A stretch of 64,000 nt of DNA from Alkalicoccus chagannorensis DSM 18086 (GCF_000429725.1 NZ_AUCK01000001.1:186001-250000); one strand, 5' to 3'. Counted from the first letter of the stretch, positions 26,133 to 35,760 are shown. Program-made: numbers and translations. Notes: generated from the letters alone by a model not told the origin.

Positions 26133-26974
26133 TGGCTGCTCCGGATCTGCACATGCATTCCCTTGTCTCCGACGGCCTGCTGACACCTGCAGCATTGATG
26201 CAGCAGCAGGCGCAGGCAGGTGTTCAGATTGTCTCCCTGACGGATCATGATTCCACGGCGGGGCTGCCGGACGCAGAGCAGGAGGCTGCAAAACAGGGCA
26301 TCCGCTTTATTCCCGGCATTGAGCTGTCTACCGACTGGCATGGAACCAGCGTCGATATCCTCGGATACGGGATAGACTACACAGATCAGCGTCTACAGGA
26401 AACACTCGCGTTTCACAGGGAGCGCCGCTACAGCCGGATGGAAAAAATGGTGGCATCCTGCTGCGAGGCAGGCATGCAAGTGTCCATGGAAGATATCGAA
26501 AAAAAGGTCACCGGCGACACGTATTCCCGCCCCCACCTGGCTGCCGTTCTTGTTGAGAAAGGTTACGCGGTGGATGTGGCGGATGCATTCGATCGTTTTG
26601 TCGGCAGCGGACGCCCCTGCTACGAAAAAAAGGCGGAAGAAATGACACCGGATGAAGCTGTTCGGACCATTCGTCAGGCTGGAGGTGCCGCCGTCATTGC
26701 CCACCCGGTCTACTACGGATTGGATGAGGAGATCCGCGTCTGGCTGCAGCGTGGAGGAGCCGATGGGATGGAAGTGTATCACCGGGATCACACGACCGAA
26801 GACCAGGTCCGCTATGCCTCTATGATCGAAGGTCTGCCGCTGCTTGTAACCGGAGGGACGGATTACCATCATGACTCCTTCGGAAGAAAAGGGGAGAGGA
26901 TCGGGGATTCTCCGCTTCCGGACCGCTGTGCAGAACAGCTTCTGAAGCATCTCGAACATGTACGTGGAACATAA
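26132..26974 (+). CDS. PHP-domain phosphoesterase
   Basis: About 280 residues with the PHP metal-binding motifs: DLHMHSLVSDG at the N-terminus, SLTDHDSTAG, PGIELST, AHPVYYG and GGTDYHHD near the end. This set is typical of the YciV/RNase AM-type group, whose characterised members act on 3',5'-bisphosphonucleotides or 5' ends of RNA. ATG 26132 overlaps the nadE stop. An earlier in-frame start at 26063 would overlap nadE heavily and is rejected. A T-less hairpin (26984-27007) follows. Confidence 0.82.
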   Translation: MAAPDLHMHSLVSDGLLTPAALMQQQAQAGVQIVSLTDHDSTAGLPDAEQEAAKQGIRFIPGIELSTDWHGTSVDILGYGIDYTDQRLQETLAFHRERRYSRMEKMVASCCEAGMQVSMEDIEKKVTGDTYSRPHLAAVLVEKGYAVDVADAFDRFVGSGRPCYEKKAEEMTPDEAVRTIRQAGGAAVIAHPVYYGLDEEIRVWLQRGGADGMEVYHRDHTTEDQVRYASMIEGLPLLVTGGTDYHHDSFGRKGERIGDSPLPDRCAEQLLKHLEHVRGT

Positions 26975-27094
26975 TCCAAAACACTTCAGGCTGAAGAAAG
27001 CCTGAAGCTTAAGACGAAGGAGCGAAAGGGGGGAAGGCAGATTACGTTCTCCCGGACGAAAGGTCTGAACGAGTAACGTACTCTGCCGAAAAGA

Positions 27095-28300
27095 ATGAAT
27101 CTACTGGATGCCGCTGATGCAGAAGATCAGCTGCAGGTGGCCCTGCAGCCGGTGATCGATGCGGAAACGTGCCGGATGTCCGGATGCGAAATTCTTGGAA
27201 GAATGAAAACAGCGGATGGAACGGTATCCCTGGGGCCCTTCTTTCATTCAGAAGACGTCACAGATGAAGAAAAATGGTACGTGGATCAACTGCTGTATAA
27301 ACAGGCGGTAGCATATGCGCTGCAGCTCGAGGTTGTTCCGAAACTGTTTTTCAATATTCATCCTGCCGTCCTCGGACCACTCGATGCATTGGAGGAGTTA
27401 TTTGCACTGCTCGATTCGTTTGAAGCCGATGGGTTTCCAAAGGAGAACATGGTGCTGGAAGTAAGAGTAGAAGGCTTTGAGCATCATCTTGAGGAGCTTT
27501 CCCACATCCTTCTTTACATGAAAGCGAGCGGCTATACGACTTCCCTCGACGGAGTAAAAGTGACAGATACGCATCTCGACCAATTTTCGATGCTGGAACC
27601 GAATATCATTAAAATCGGGATTTCCGATTTGAAAACATCGACCTCCTACGTGAGCTACGCAGAGATTATTGATACGCTGGCATTCTTTTCACGTAAAATC
27701 GGCGCATCACTGCATTTCCAGGGGATTGAAGACCAGCATCAGCTGCAGCTGGCCTGGAAATACGGGGGACGCTATTATCAAGGTTATTATCTCGCACATC
27801 CGAAAGACGTTCTGCCTTCACCGGATATTCTTCAGACGCGGATGAAAGAGTCTATTCATGGCTTCATTGATCTGCATTACCGAAGGTTAAAACAGCAGAC
27901 GGATTTCCTCAGCAGCATGGATGACCGTATCAAAAAAATCTGGAAGAAACATTCCCAGACCGAACCGTTTCTGCAAGAACTTGCTTCATACTTTACCCGG
28001 GAGACGTTCCGGCTGTACATATGTGACAGCTACGGATACCAAATTTCAGCCAACTGGACGAAAAAGGATCATGAATGGATTCAGGAGGAAGATGCAGAAG
28101 GAAAGAACTGGAGCTGGCGGATTTATTTTCTCGATCATGTGATACAGATGGAGTTTAATGAAAAAGGCCTGCTCTCTGATAAATACCGGGACATCATTTC
28201 GAATGAATCGATCCGCACCTATTCGTATCCAATTACAAAAGACAGTTATTTGTTTATGGATATTGATCCTGTCTTTCTGTACGATGTGAACTGGCAGTAG
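27095..28300 (+). CDS. ykuI: YkuI-like EAL-domain protein (probably c-di-GMP sensor)
   Basis: 401 residues: an EAL domain (about 1-245) followed by a YkuI_C domain (about 250-401). The EAL signature is degenerate: CEILGRM replaces EAL, and TSLDGVKV replaces the DD pair that holds metal, while LEVRVEG and the barrel strands remain. B. subtilis YkuI is described as binding c-di-GMP without clear phosphodiesterase activity. The ribosome-binding site before ATG 27095 is weak, so the start could be later. Confidence 0.82.
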   Translation: MNLLDAADAEDQLQVALQPVIDAETCRMSGCEILGRMKTADGTVSLGPFFHSEDVTDEEKWYVDQLLYKQAVAYALQLEVVPKLFFNIHPAVLGPLDALEELFALLDSFEADGFPKENMVLEVRVEGFEHHLEELSHILLYMKASGYTTSLDGVKVTDTHLDQFSMLEPNIIKIGISDLKTSTSYVSYAEIIDTLAFFSRKIGASLHFQGIEDQHQLQLAWKYGGRYYQGYYLAHPKDVLPSPDILQTRMKESIHGFIDLHYRRLKQQTDFLSSMDDRIKKIWKKHSQTEPFLQELASYFTRETFRLYICDSYGYQISANWTKKDHEWIQEEDAEGKNWSWRIYFLDHVIQMEFNEKGLLSDKYRDIISNESIRTYSYPITKDSYLFMDIDPVFLYDVNWQ

Positions 28301-28345
28301 TGCCGTGCCATATGGACCTCCGCTCAACAGGAGGGGGTCGGCAGT

Positions 28346-28537
28346 TTGAGTGCATCAGGATACAACATGCCGGCATACTGCCGCTTTCAGGACCGTCTCC
28401 CTTTACGGGACGGTCCTCTCTATCGGAAAAAGCAGAGGCCTGGTCCATGGCCGATGAACCTTAACCGGCGGCTGCATGCAGCGGACGCCAAGTATCATAC
28501 AGAGCGGTTCATTGAAGCGGCCTTGGCAGCAGGCTGA
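28346..28537 (+). CDS. Possible 63-residue small protein
   Basis: A TTG-initiated frame behind AGGAGGGGG. The basic product has no recognised domain. The same stretch holds a strong hairpin (GGACCGTC...GACGGTCC, about 28388-28415), which could instead be a terminator for ykuI. Either reading is possible; the good ribosome-binding site keeps it in. Confidence 0.3.
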   Translation: MSASGYNMPAYCRFQDRLPLRDGPLYRKKQRPGPWPMNLNRRLHAADAKYHTERFIEAALAAG

Positions 28538-28566
28538 CCGGTACGGTGCAGAGGAGGGACGTAACA

Positions 28567-29736
28567 ATGAAAGGAAGCTCGGTCTGGAATTTAAAAGGGA
28601 CGCTCTTTTTCTTTCACGCCTCGATGACGATCATGATCAGTTATCTTCCGGTGTATTTCCAGTCGCTCGGTTTAACAGGGACAGAAATCGGGATTCTGAT
28701 GGCAGTCGGACCGGCTGCCTCCATACTATCCCAGCCCTTTTGGGGATTTGTCAGCGATAAATGGAAAACAGTCAAGAAAATCCTGGTCCTCTGTCTCAGC
28801 GGAGCTCTGGCCGCGGGTTTTGTCCTTTTTCAAATGGAAGAATTTGCTTTCTTGATCTTGACCATGTTTATCTTTTTTGGATTTTTATCACCTGGTGGAG
28901 GGCTTGGGGACAGCCTCTCTCAGAAAATCGCAATGGAACGCGGCGTTTCATTCGGGAGCATCCGCATGTGGGGCTCACTCGGGTTCGGCAGTGCATCATT
29001 GGCCGGAGGTTACATACTCGACTGGATCGGCATCGGCCATATTTTTGCGGTGTTTGCCGTATTTCTAACGACGGCGATCCTTTTTTCCATGACTGCTCCG
29101 GATAGTCGTCCTTCAGCCAAACCGGTACACCTCTCCGGTGCGCTGAAGCTGCTGCGGAATCCTCAGCTTCTGCTGTTTCTGGCTTTCATCGTGTCGATCA
29201 GTCTGACTCATCGGATGAACGATGCATTTATCGGACTCTACATTGTAGAACTCGGTGGAAGCGAGTCGGTCATTGGCATGGCCTGGTTTATCGGGGTTAC
29301 AGCAGAGGCGGCTATGTTTGCGCTCAGTGCCTACTGGATGAGCCGCTTTCATCCGCTGACTCTGATTGCAGCAGCGGGCGCGGTTTATGTACTGCGCTGG
29401 GGCTTGTTTACTCTTGCCGAAACGCCGGCGATGATTTTGGCTGTTCAGGCGACTCACGGCATTGCTTTTGCTGTATTTTACCTTACAGCTTTCCAGTTCA
29501 TTGGACGATTAGTGCCGAAAGAGTTTCAATCAACCGGGCATCTATTGTTCATCTCCGTCTTTTTCGGGCTTTCCGGCGTGATCGGTTCCGGTATCGGCGG
29601 TGTTATTATTGACGCCGGCAGTGTTCACCTGCTTTATCAGGTGATGTTCCTCATCTCTCTTGTCGGCTTCACCGGGGCTCTTCTGTACAGACGGTATTAC
29701 ATGCGTCGCAGCCCGGATTCGTTTTCAAACAGCTGA
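28567..29736 (+). CDS. MFS transporter (PPP/HcaT-like group)
   Basis: 389 residues with about twelve transmembrane helices. The loop 2-3 motif is seen as GFVSDKWKTVKK, and there is a central break near residue 200. The overall pattern (SLGLTGTEIGILMAVGPAASILSQPFWG) resembles the phenylpropionate permease-like MFS group; the substrate cannot be told. ATG 28567 follows GAGGAGGG. It is probably co-transcribed with the following TVP38-family gene. Confidence 0.82.
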   Translation: MKGSSVWNLKGTLFFFHASMTIMISYLPVYFQSLGLTGTEIGILMAVGPAASILSQPFWGFVSDKWKTVKKILVLCLSGALAAGFVLFQMEEFAFLILTMFIFFGFLSPGGGLGDSLSQKIAMERGVSFGSIRMWGSLGFGSASLAGGYILDWIGIGHIFAVFAVFLTTAILFSMTAPDSRPSAKPVHLSGALKLLRNPQLLLFLAFIVSISLTHRMNDAFIGLYIVELGGSESVIGMAWFIGVTAEAAMFALSAYWMSRFHPLTLIAAAGAVYVLRWGLFTLAETPAMILAVQATHGIAFAVFYLTAFQFIGRLVPKEFQSTGHLLFISVFFGLSGVIGSGIGGVIIDAGSVHLLYQVMFLISLVGFTGALLYRRYYMRRSPDSFSNS

Positions 29737-29776
29737 AGGCGCGTTATACTATAGAAAATACGGTGGTGGATATGCT

Positions 29777-30436
29777 ATGAAGAGAAGCATCAGCACGCTT
29801 TGTGCCCTGGCACTCGGCATATTCCTGCTTACGCAGTGGGATGTGATTTCGGAACTCAGAAGTGAAAACGTGTCGTACCTTCTGGAAGAACTGCTTCCAT
29901 CCTATGGATACGTCCTTCTGTTTTTAACGATTCCACTGCTGATCGCGCAGAATATCTTTACGGTGTTCCCGGTGATTATCGTGATCCTGTTTCATTTTAT
30001 TGCATTTGGTCCGATTGAAGGCTTTCTCTACAGCTGGGCGGGCACTGCGGCAGGATCCATGGTCTGCTTTTTCCTCGGTCGTTCCTGGCTGGAAAACTGG
30101 GCGCTTCAATTCTGGGAAAAGCAGGAAGGTCGCTGGAAGCGAGCAGCTGAAACAATGAGCGCGCACGGCGTCTTGTCCATGATTGTGCTGCGGAGCATTC
30201 CGGTTATGCCGAGCAACCTTATCTCGATCGGTGCTGCTCTGTCTCCTATGACGGTACGTATCTACACGGCCGGGACGATTCTTGGAAACATGTCGATGAT
30301 TTTCGTTCTGGCACTGCTCGTGTCTCCTGTTTGGAGCAGCTCGATCCAGGAGCTGCTGATCTTCAGCGCAGCGTTCGGGGTGTTTCTCATGATGCTCCTG
30401 CTGTATTATCTATATCAAAGGAGAGGGGTAACATGA
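29777..30436 (+). CDS. Second TVP38/TMEM64 (DedA-like) membrane protein
   Basis: 219 residues with five to six membrane segments. The family motifs are FIAFGPIEGFLYSWAGTAAGS and LRSIPVMPSNLISIGAALSPM. It differs clearly from the member at 21471-22148, so it is a paralogue and not a recent duplicate. ATG 29777 is behind GGTGGTGG. Its stop overlaps the next start (ATGA). Confidence 0.82.
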   Translation: MKRSISTLCALALGIFLLTQWDVISELRSENVSYLLEELLPSYGYVLLFLTIPLLIAQNIFTVFPVIIVILFHFIAFGPIEGFLYSWAGTAAGSMVCFFLGRSWLENWALQFWEKQEGRWKRAAETMSAHGVLSMIVLRSIPVMPSNLISIGAALSPMTVRIYTAGTILGNMSMIFVLALLVSPVWSSSIQELLIFSAAFGVFLMMLLLYYLYQRRGVT

Positions 30437-31365
30437 ACGTTATTTTCATTCTCTCGCTCTTATTGTTTGTTTCCGGCTGCGCCGTCTGGCTGCGGCAGCT
30501 GCAGTCTTCGCGTTCCACCCGGCCGAGGCTCGGTGACCGTGGTTATCCCCCGGCCGTCGGCTCGTTTCTCATCCGGCAGCAGGTGTATACGCCCCAGCTT
30601 ACTGCATCTCTTTTGACCCTCGTAGATAAAGGCGCTGTCCGTGTGGACACGGAACATCGTGACGCCAGATTTATCCTGGAAAGTATCGATGAAACGTATG
30701 ATAAACATGAACGTTTTCTTGCGGAATGGTTTTTTTACGAAGTGGGGAGCGGCGGGGTGTTTACCCCGGCCGATTTATACAGGTATACAGAGGATCCCGC
30801 TCTTCAGGGCGCCTTTACGGAAAGACTGGAAGAATGGCGAGGCACGCTTCTTTCTGATATGAAACGCTATGGTCTCTCCGTCGATACGAAAAAGACGAGA
30901 GCATCGCTGATTTTGTTTGCGGTTCTGCTCGGCATTTCAGGAGCTTCAGCGCTTTATGCTGCTCCCGGGATTACATTAACCGCGTGGGCGGGAGCCGTGA
31001 TGCTGATGCTGCTTTCACTGCAGACGAAGCAGCTAACCTTGTTCGGACTCGGGGAACAGCAGTCCGTTGAGGTTCTCTATCAGCGTCTGAAGCGGGAACC
31101 TCCGGCACAGGCGGCCGGAAGCGATTATATTTGGGCAGCAGCCCTTGATGTGCTTCCCGATACGGCTGACAGGCCTCTGCTGCGTGACGCTTCTTCGCTT
31201 CGGATGAAAGAAGAGCCTTTCCCGCTCTACGCAGCAGTCCCTGGTTCCGCGGCTGTCTGGCTGATCAGCCCGGATCAACTGAACGACCTGGCTTTTCCAC
31301 TTGATCAGCTCACCCTTCCCGACAGCGGTGCAGCCACTGCTACGATTGACGGGATCGACGGCTGA
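30433..31365 (+). CDS. Membrane-anchored protein resembling the DUF2207 C-terminal region
   Basis: 310 residues: an N-terminal transmembrane segment (VIFILSLLLFVSGCAVWL), a soluble part with TPQLTASLLTLVDKGAVRVD (a winged-helix-like segment often seen in YciQ/DUF2207 proteins) and two central helices (about 165-205). Family placement is by pattern and uncertain. Translationally coupled to the preceding gene. Its last 26 bases overlap the convergent gene at 31340. Confidence 0.55.
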   Translation: MNVIFILSLLLFVSGCAVWLRQLQSSRSTRPRLGDRGYPPAVGSFLIRQQVYTPQLTASLLTLVDKGAVRVDTEHRDARFILESIDETYDKHERFLAEWFFYEVGSGGVFTPADLYRYTEDPALQGAFTERLEEWRGTLLSDMKRYGLSVDTKKTRASLILFAVLLGISGASALYAAPGITLTAWAGAVMLMLLSLQTKQLTLFGLGEQQSVEVLYQRLKREPPAQAAGSDYIWAAALDVLPDTADRPLLRDASSLRMKEEPFPLYAAVPGSAAVWLISPDQLNDLAFPLDQLTLPDSGAATATIDGIDG

Positions 31366-32086
31366 GCCGGTACCGGTAAAGCGCGAACTGGTGCATCACC
31401 AGTTTGTGGAGCGGTGCCTGCGTCCATTTATAAAAAACGGCCGGCACAGACGGCTCGTAATGGGTCAGCGCAGCATAGCACAAGCCGGAACGAAGCTTTG
31501 ATTTCATGAACCATAACCGCCCGACGGCGGGCTTACGTTTGGATGTTAAAAGCCCTCCGGTTATTTTCCAGCTGCTGATGGTTGTCGGCAGCTGCTTTTT
31601 TTCTTTCTGCAGCTGTAATAAGGGAAGCCCGGCGGCAGAGATTGTCATCTGATTCATGTCTCTTTTCACCCGGACCCATTTTTTCGTCCAGGCAGGGAGA
31701 AACCAGAAATAGCTCTCTGCGATCGTGTTCACATCCGCCCCGTGTTTTTCATACCAAGTCTGAACGGAAGTGACACAGCCATCAGCCGCAACGCTGGGGG
31801 CATTTCTGTCTTTGGAGATTTTAAGCGTCGTCCGGTGGATATCGGCAAACTGCTGAAAAAGTTCGAGCAGGAATGCCTCACGGCTGTTCTGAGATCCCTG
31901 CTGGAATGCATCGTTGGTTGTCGCAGGCATCAGCAGGACGATCTGCTGATACTGCGTACATAGATGTTCGATTGATGCCGGCGTGAGCCTGATGCTCCCG
32001 GGTGTCAGGGATGAATGGAGATAAAAAGCAGCCTCAGCTAGATGCTTTTCTGGGTGTATGGAGACGACCGCAGTGTAGGTGTTCAT
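31340..32086 (-). CDS. Uncharacterised 248-residue protein
   Basis: AAGGAGG lies before ATG 32086. The soluble protein has a helical, basic C-terminal third and no motif that I recognise (VVSIHPEKHLAEAAFYLHSS at the start; SYFWFLPAWTKKWVRVKRD in the middle). It stands as a single gene opposite its neighbours. Codon use looks like the rest of the window. Confidence 0.7.
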   Translation of the reverse strand: MNTYTAVVSIHPEKHLAEAAFYLHSSLTPGSIRLTPASIEHLCTQYQQIVLLMPATTNDAFQQGSQNSREAFLLELFQQFADIHRTTLKISKDRNAPSVAADGCVTSVQTWYEKHGADVNTIAESYFWFLPAWTKKWVRVKRDMNQMTISAAGLPLLQLQKEKKQLPTTISSWKITGGLLTSKRKPAVGRLWFMKSKLRSGLCYAALTHYEPSVPAVFYKWTQAPLHKLVMHQFALYRYRLSRRSRQS

Positions 32087-32169
32087 ATGAAATCCTCCTT
32101 AAAACCGTCCGGCGGGGACGGATGAATCATGCTATAATAAACCAAAATCCGCATTCTGAGGTGAGAAAC

Positions 32170-32670
32170 ATGAAAACTTTTCGTTTATGCTCCATCAACA
32201 TCCTCTTTGATGAACCCCCGGAAGAACACGAAATGATCAAGGGCCGGGAAGTGCCGCTGGTAGAAGGGCTGATCATCAATAAAGAAGAGGCTGAAAAAAG
32301 CTGGCTGCTCGAAGCGGTACTGGATCAGGAGTGGGATTCTTTTTTTCGGGACTACCTTCAGGAAAACCAGACGTTTATGGCAGAAGTAACGATCACTAAC
32401 CGCACGAATGATCCAGCGACGCTGGTATGCCGCGTCAGTGATGTGCACCAGCTTCACGAGCATATTGTTGTGCACATGCAGGGGGACATTGTCGCGAAAA
32501 AAGATGATTTATCCGATATGCTCCTGCGTAACCTTCTTGATGAAGGCTATGAAGGAGAAGCGCTGTATGAAGAATACCGCAGGCGTAAAAAGAACAGAGG
32601 CCGCGCCATTCAAGGGATTTTGTCCAATGCATATGAGCAGGTGAAGGAGAAAAACTTCTCTGATGAGTAG
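32170..32670 (+). CDS. YwpF-like protein
   Basis: 166 residues. MKTFRLCSINILFD at the start and LVEGLIINKEEAEKSWLLEAVLD match the YwpF-like family of Bacillus, whose function is not settled. No membrane segment; a Lys/Arg-rich C-terminus. ATG 32170 follows GAGGTGAG. Divergent from the unknown gene at 31340. Confidence 0.7.
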   Translation: MKTFRLCSINILFDEPPEEHEMIKGREVPLVEGLIINKEEAEKSWLLEAVLDQEWDSFFRDYLQENQTFMAEVTITNRTNDPATLVCRVSDVHQLHEHIVVHMQGDIVAKKDDLSDMLLRNLLDEGYEGEALYEEYRRRKKNRGRAIQGILSNAYEQVKEKNFSDE

Positions 32671-32812
32671 ATCGGAAGCTTCCTCTGATATGTTTAGTCG
32701 CTTTTTGTTTCTGAAGGTTACCCGCTTCTAAAACTTTCCTGATCGGTCGTCCTCCGCTTCTTGTAATCCATCCATAGCTGGATTACAATAGCGTAGGAAA
32801 GGGGAGAGGAAG

Positions 32813-33658
32813 TTGAAAAAACTACTTGCTGGTTTAGGTTTAACCGTGCTGGCTGCTGCAGGATGCGCAGACGGAACGGACGAGAATACGAATAACGATG
32901 CTGCGAATAACCATGCGGACAACGCCGCATCAGAGGAAGCGGATCAGAACGCGGAAGACAACAATGATCCCGTGAATGATGAGGAAAATACGTATGAAAA
33001 TGAACAGGAAGACAACATGGGGGAGCTGGATGAAGAACCGGATATGGACGTGTCTTCGTTCCCACAGCTTGAAGCGGATCCTGAAGAACAGCCGCGCGTA
33101 GTGATGGAGACGAACATGGGTGACATCCACATCATGTTTTTCCCGGAGTATGCGCCGTTGGCCGTGGAGAACTTTCTGACGCTGGCTGAGGAAGATTACT
33201 ATGATGATATTCTGTTCCATCGGATCATTGAAAATTTCATGGTTCAGGGAGGCGATCCTGACGGCAGTGGTATGGGAGGAGAAAGCGCGTTCGGCAGTCC
33301 GTTCGAAGATGAATTTGATGCATCGATGGCGCATTTCCGGGGAGCGCTGTCGATGGCGAACAGCGGACCGGATGCGAACAGCAGCCAATTCTTTATCGTC
33401 CACGCCGGACCAGATGCTGTATCCGAAGACATGTTTGCCGACAGTGGGTTTCCTGAGGAGACTGTCGAGCAGTATCTCGAGCTGGGAGGCACTCCACATC
33501 TCGACTTTAACCATACGGTATTCGGACATGTATACGAAGGGATGGATACGGTCGACGAACTCGCCGCTGTAGAGACGAACAACACCGATATGCCGGAAGA
33601 GGATGTCTTTATCGAAAATATTGATATCATCGAACATTGGGATCCTGAAGCGGACTGA
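32813..33658 (+). CDS. Cyclophilin-type peptidyl-prolyl isomerase lipoprotein
   Basis: 281 residues. A lipoprotein signal with lipobox LAAAGC (Cys about residue 18), a very acidic Asn/Asp/Glu-rich linker (about 20-90) and a cyclophilin domain (about 95-275) with DILFHRIIENFMVQGGDPDG, GALSMANSGPDANSSQFFIV and FNHTVFGHVYEGMD. The catalytic Arg (FHRII) and FxxxQGGD are present. It probably assists folding of secreted proteins outside the membrane; the acidic linker fits a salt-loving host. TTG 32813 lies behind GGGGAGAGG. A TGTAATCC/GGATTACA hairpin (32762-32787) lies just upstream. Confidence 0.88.
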   Translation: MKKLLAGLGLTVLAAAGCADGTDENTNNDAANNHADNAASEEADQNAEDNNDPVNDEENTYENEQEDNMGELDEEPDMDVSSFPQLEADPEEQPRVVMETNMGDIHIMFFPEYAPLAVENFLTLAEEDYYDDILFHRIIENFMVQGGDPDGSGMGGESAFGSPFEDEFDASMAHFRGALSMANSGPDANSSQFFIVHAGPDAVSEDMFADSGFPEETVEQYLELGGTPHLDFNHTVFGHVYEGMDTVDELAAVETNNTDMPEEDVFIENIDIIEHWDPEAD

Positions 33659-34128
33659 CGCCGGCAGTATATGCAGAAAGAGCGCCTTTGTTTAAAGCTA
33701 CCTTGAAAATAGAACATAGGAGTCTATTTTCATCTATCATGGTGCAGCGAGGTTGCATGAGTGGGTCTCTGTTAAAGCTTGTTATTGTTATTTGATGAAA
33801 GTAGCGATAGGCGAGGACGCTTAAGAGATACTCACCGTCCTCCACGATTCTTCGCATCGCCAAGGATCGTGGAGGACAAGCCGCTGAGCAAGCGTCTGCC
33901 GAAAGCGGATGAAATCAACGGCGAACGATAACATAGCCTTGTTAAAAAACAGGACCGTCCCTGTTCCGGCCGGGAGCAGCGGCGGGTCCCTAGAGTGCCC
34001 GTTTTTTCCCTGCAGGCGATCCTCCGCGGCAGCGGGGTACCGTCCTTTGAGCGCAGGCGCGGATAAGCCTCATAATAAAAACAGGTGCAGCCATCTTTTC
34101 ATGAAAGACAGCTGCACCTGTTTTTTTG
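33659..34128. other. 470-bp non-coding stretch with inverted repeats
   Basis: No credible gene on either strand. It contains TGAAAATAGA-N9-TCTATTTTCA (33704-33732, 10 bp perfect), GTCCTCCACGAT-N17-ATCGTGGAGGAC (33839-33879, 12 bp perfect), a short AACAGG/CCTGTT pair near 33950 and the terminator at 34078-34127. It could hold a structured RNA or a degenerate repeat. Confidence 0.6.
34078..34127. terminator. Bidirectional terminator
   Basis: AAACAGGTGCAGC and GCTGCACCTGTTT arms with an inner TCTTT/AAAGA pair, followed by T7 on the + strand and an A run before it. It ends the - strand small gene at 34129. Confidence 0.8.
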
Positions 34129-34311
34129 TTATTTGGCATGGTCTCTGACCATATAGAAAATGAACATGGCCAATACACCGAAGGACAGAATGATGAAGAT
34201 GATTTCTGTGAAACCACCGCCGCCTTCCCCATCTTCGGATGCTGCTGCAGCTGCAGGGAGCATAACCAGTATCGCGGCAAGAAGCGGTACAGGAAATAGT
34301 TTAGTCAACAT
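34129..34311 (-). CDS. 60-residue small membrane protein
   Basis: TTGGAGG lies ahead of ATG 34311. An N-terminal signal-like helix (LFPVPLLAAILVMLPAAAAAS), a Glu/Gly-rich hinge (EDGEGGGG) and a second helix (IIFIILSFGVLAMFIFYMV) with a basic end. Either a two-helix hairpin or a cleaved precursor of a one-helix protein. No family recognised. The terminator downstream supports a real gene. Confidence 0.65.
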   Translation of the reverse strand: MLTKLFPVPLLAAILVMLPAAAAASEDGEGGGGFTEIIFIILSFGVLAMFIFYMVRDHAK

Positions 34312-34468
34312 AGGTTGTAACCTCCAATTCTACTGACGAGTCACTTTATATTATAGAACGAATCAGCAGGCGTTGCAATTGAATATCCATTTTCAGCAGA
34401 AAGGATGGAAGAGAGGCTTCAGTCATGGTAATGTAGAAGGAGATACTATGTATAGGAGGCGCTGCCAG

Positions 34469-35374
34469 TTGGAAAATAACAATGGAATTCTGCTTGAGAG
34501 CGGAACGAACGAGCTGGAAGTTATCATGTTTGGTATTGGTCGTGGGACGTTCGGCATAAACGTCATGAAAGTAAGAGAAATTATACAACCGGTTGATGTC
34601 ACGATTATGCCTCATTCTCATCCCCATATGGAAGGCATCATCAGACTGCGGGAAGAAATCATCCCCGTCATCGATTTGTCGGAGGCGATTGGGTTTGACA
34701 GGAACGAGGGTTCTGCTCAAACGGACAAGCTGATCGTATCTGAGCTGAATCAGATGAAGGTCGCTTTCAGAGTCCATGAGGTGTCCAGAATCCACCGCAT
34801 TTCGTGGGAACAGATCGAGAAGCCGAATGAAATGAGTCAAGGATTGAAAGACTTGACGATCGGTGTTGTCAAAATGGAAGACAACATGGTGCTGCTGCTC
34901 GATTATGAAAAAATCGTCTATGATGTAGTCCCGGATTCTCGTCTCGATGGAAGTGGAGAAGAGGAATCGCGTCCGGAACGGGCATCCAGACACGTGCTTA
35001 TTGCAGAAGACTCCAATATGCTCCGGCAGCTGCTCGATGATACGCTTCAGGCATCAGGCTATACGTCTCTTACCTTTACCGGTGACGGACGGGAAGCATG
35101 GGAGAAGCTGACAGATGCACGGGCGAAAGCATTTGACGTTGTGATAACAGATATTGAGATGCCGGGGATGGATGGGCATCATCTGACGAAAAAAATCAAA
35201 GAGTCCTCCGAGTGGAAAGATGTGCCGGTGATCATCTTCTCCTCGTTGATCACAGGGGATCTTTATCACAAAGGAGAGCGTGTTGGAGCAGATGCGCAGA
35301 TTAGTAAGCCGCAGGCGCCGGAGCTCGTGGACATGCTGGATAAAATGACAGGTCTGAAAGCGGCCGGGGTGTAA
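34469..35374 (+). CDS. cheV: Chemotaxis coupling protein CheV
   Basis: 301 residues: a CheW-like domain (about 10-150; FGIGRGTFGINVMKVREIIQP, MEGIIRLREEIIPVIDL) joined to a receiver domain (about 175-300) with the phosphorylated Asp in VVITDIEMPGMDG and the conserved Lys in QISKPQAPE. It couples receptors to CheA and takes part in adaptation. TTG 34469 is preferred because AGGAGGC lies eight bases upstream; in-frame ATG 34448 has no ribosome-binding site. No other chemotaxis gene is adjacent. Confidence 0.92.
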   Translation: MENNNGILLESGTNELEVIMFGIGRGTFGINVMKVREIIQPVDVTIMPHSHPHMEGIIRLREEIIPVIDLSEAIGFDRNEGSAQTDKLIVSELNQMKVAFRVHEVSRIHRISWEQIEKPNEMSQGLKDLTIGVVKMEDNMVLLLDYEKIVYDVVPDSRLDGSGEEESRPERASRHVLIAEDSNMLRQLLDDTLQASGYTSLTFTGDGREAWEKLTDARAKAFDVVITDIEMPGMDGHHLTKKIKESSEWKDVPVIIFSSLITGDLYHKGERVGADAQISKPQAPELVDMLDKMTGLKAAGV

Positions 35375-35536
35375 TGACAGCTTTGTCCAGCGGTTGAAAC
35401 GCAGGGAGCGCTTCTCCAATCACCAGATGGGAATATGCGTCAAAGCTTTCTGCGTCCGTGTATCGGACTCGTTGCAAAAGAACGATGACGAGGCATCGAA
35501 TAGAAGATCAGGCAAAAAATAAAAAAGAAACACGAG

Positions 35537-35580
35537 CAAAAACAGAGTGGAACAGCTGCTCTGTTTTTGTTTTGTTTTCC
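35537..35580 (+). terminator. Terminator in the cheV-yhfH gap
   Basis: CAAAAACAGAG pairs with CTCTGTTTTTG, followed by more T. I see nothing else coding in 35375-35760. Confidence 0.7.
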
Positions 35581-35760
35581 AGCTGAATCGTATGGATTCA
35601 ACGAAAAAGCTAGAATCTGTACCAGTACAGTCTTCGTGGCTGTGCCTTAAGAAAGGGGATAGGACAATATTTATTTAAAAATTGTACTGAAATAGGGTTG
35701 ATTTATCCCTTCTGTTATAATACAATACAGTTACAATAAAAATTTGGAGGGATTGTTCCT

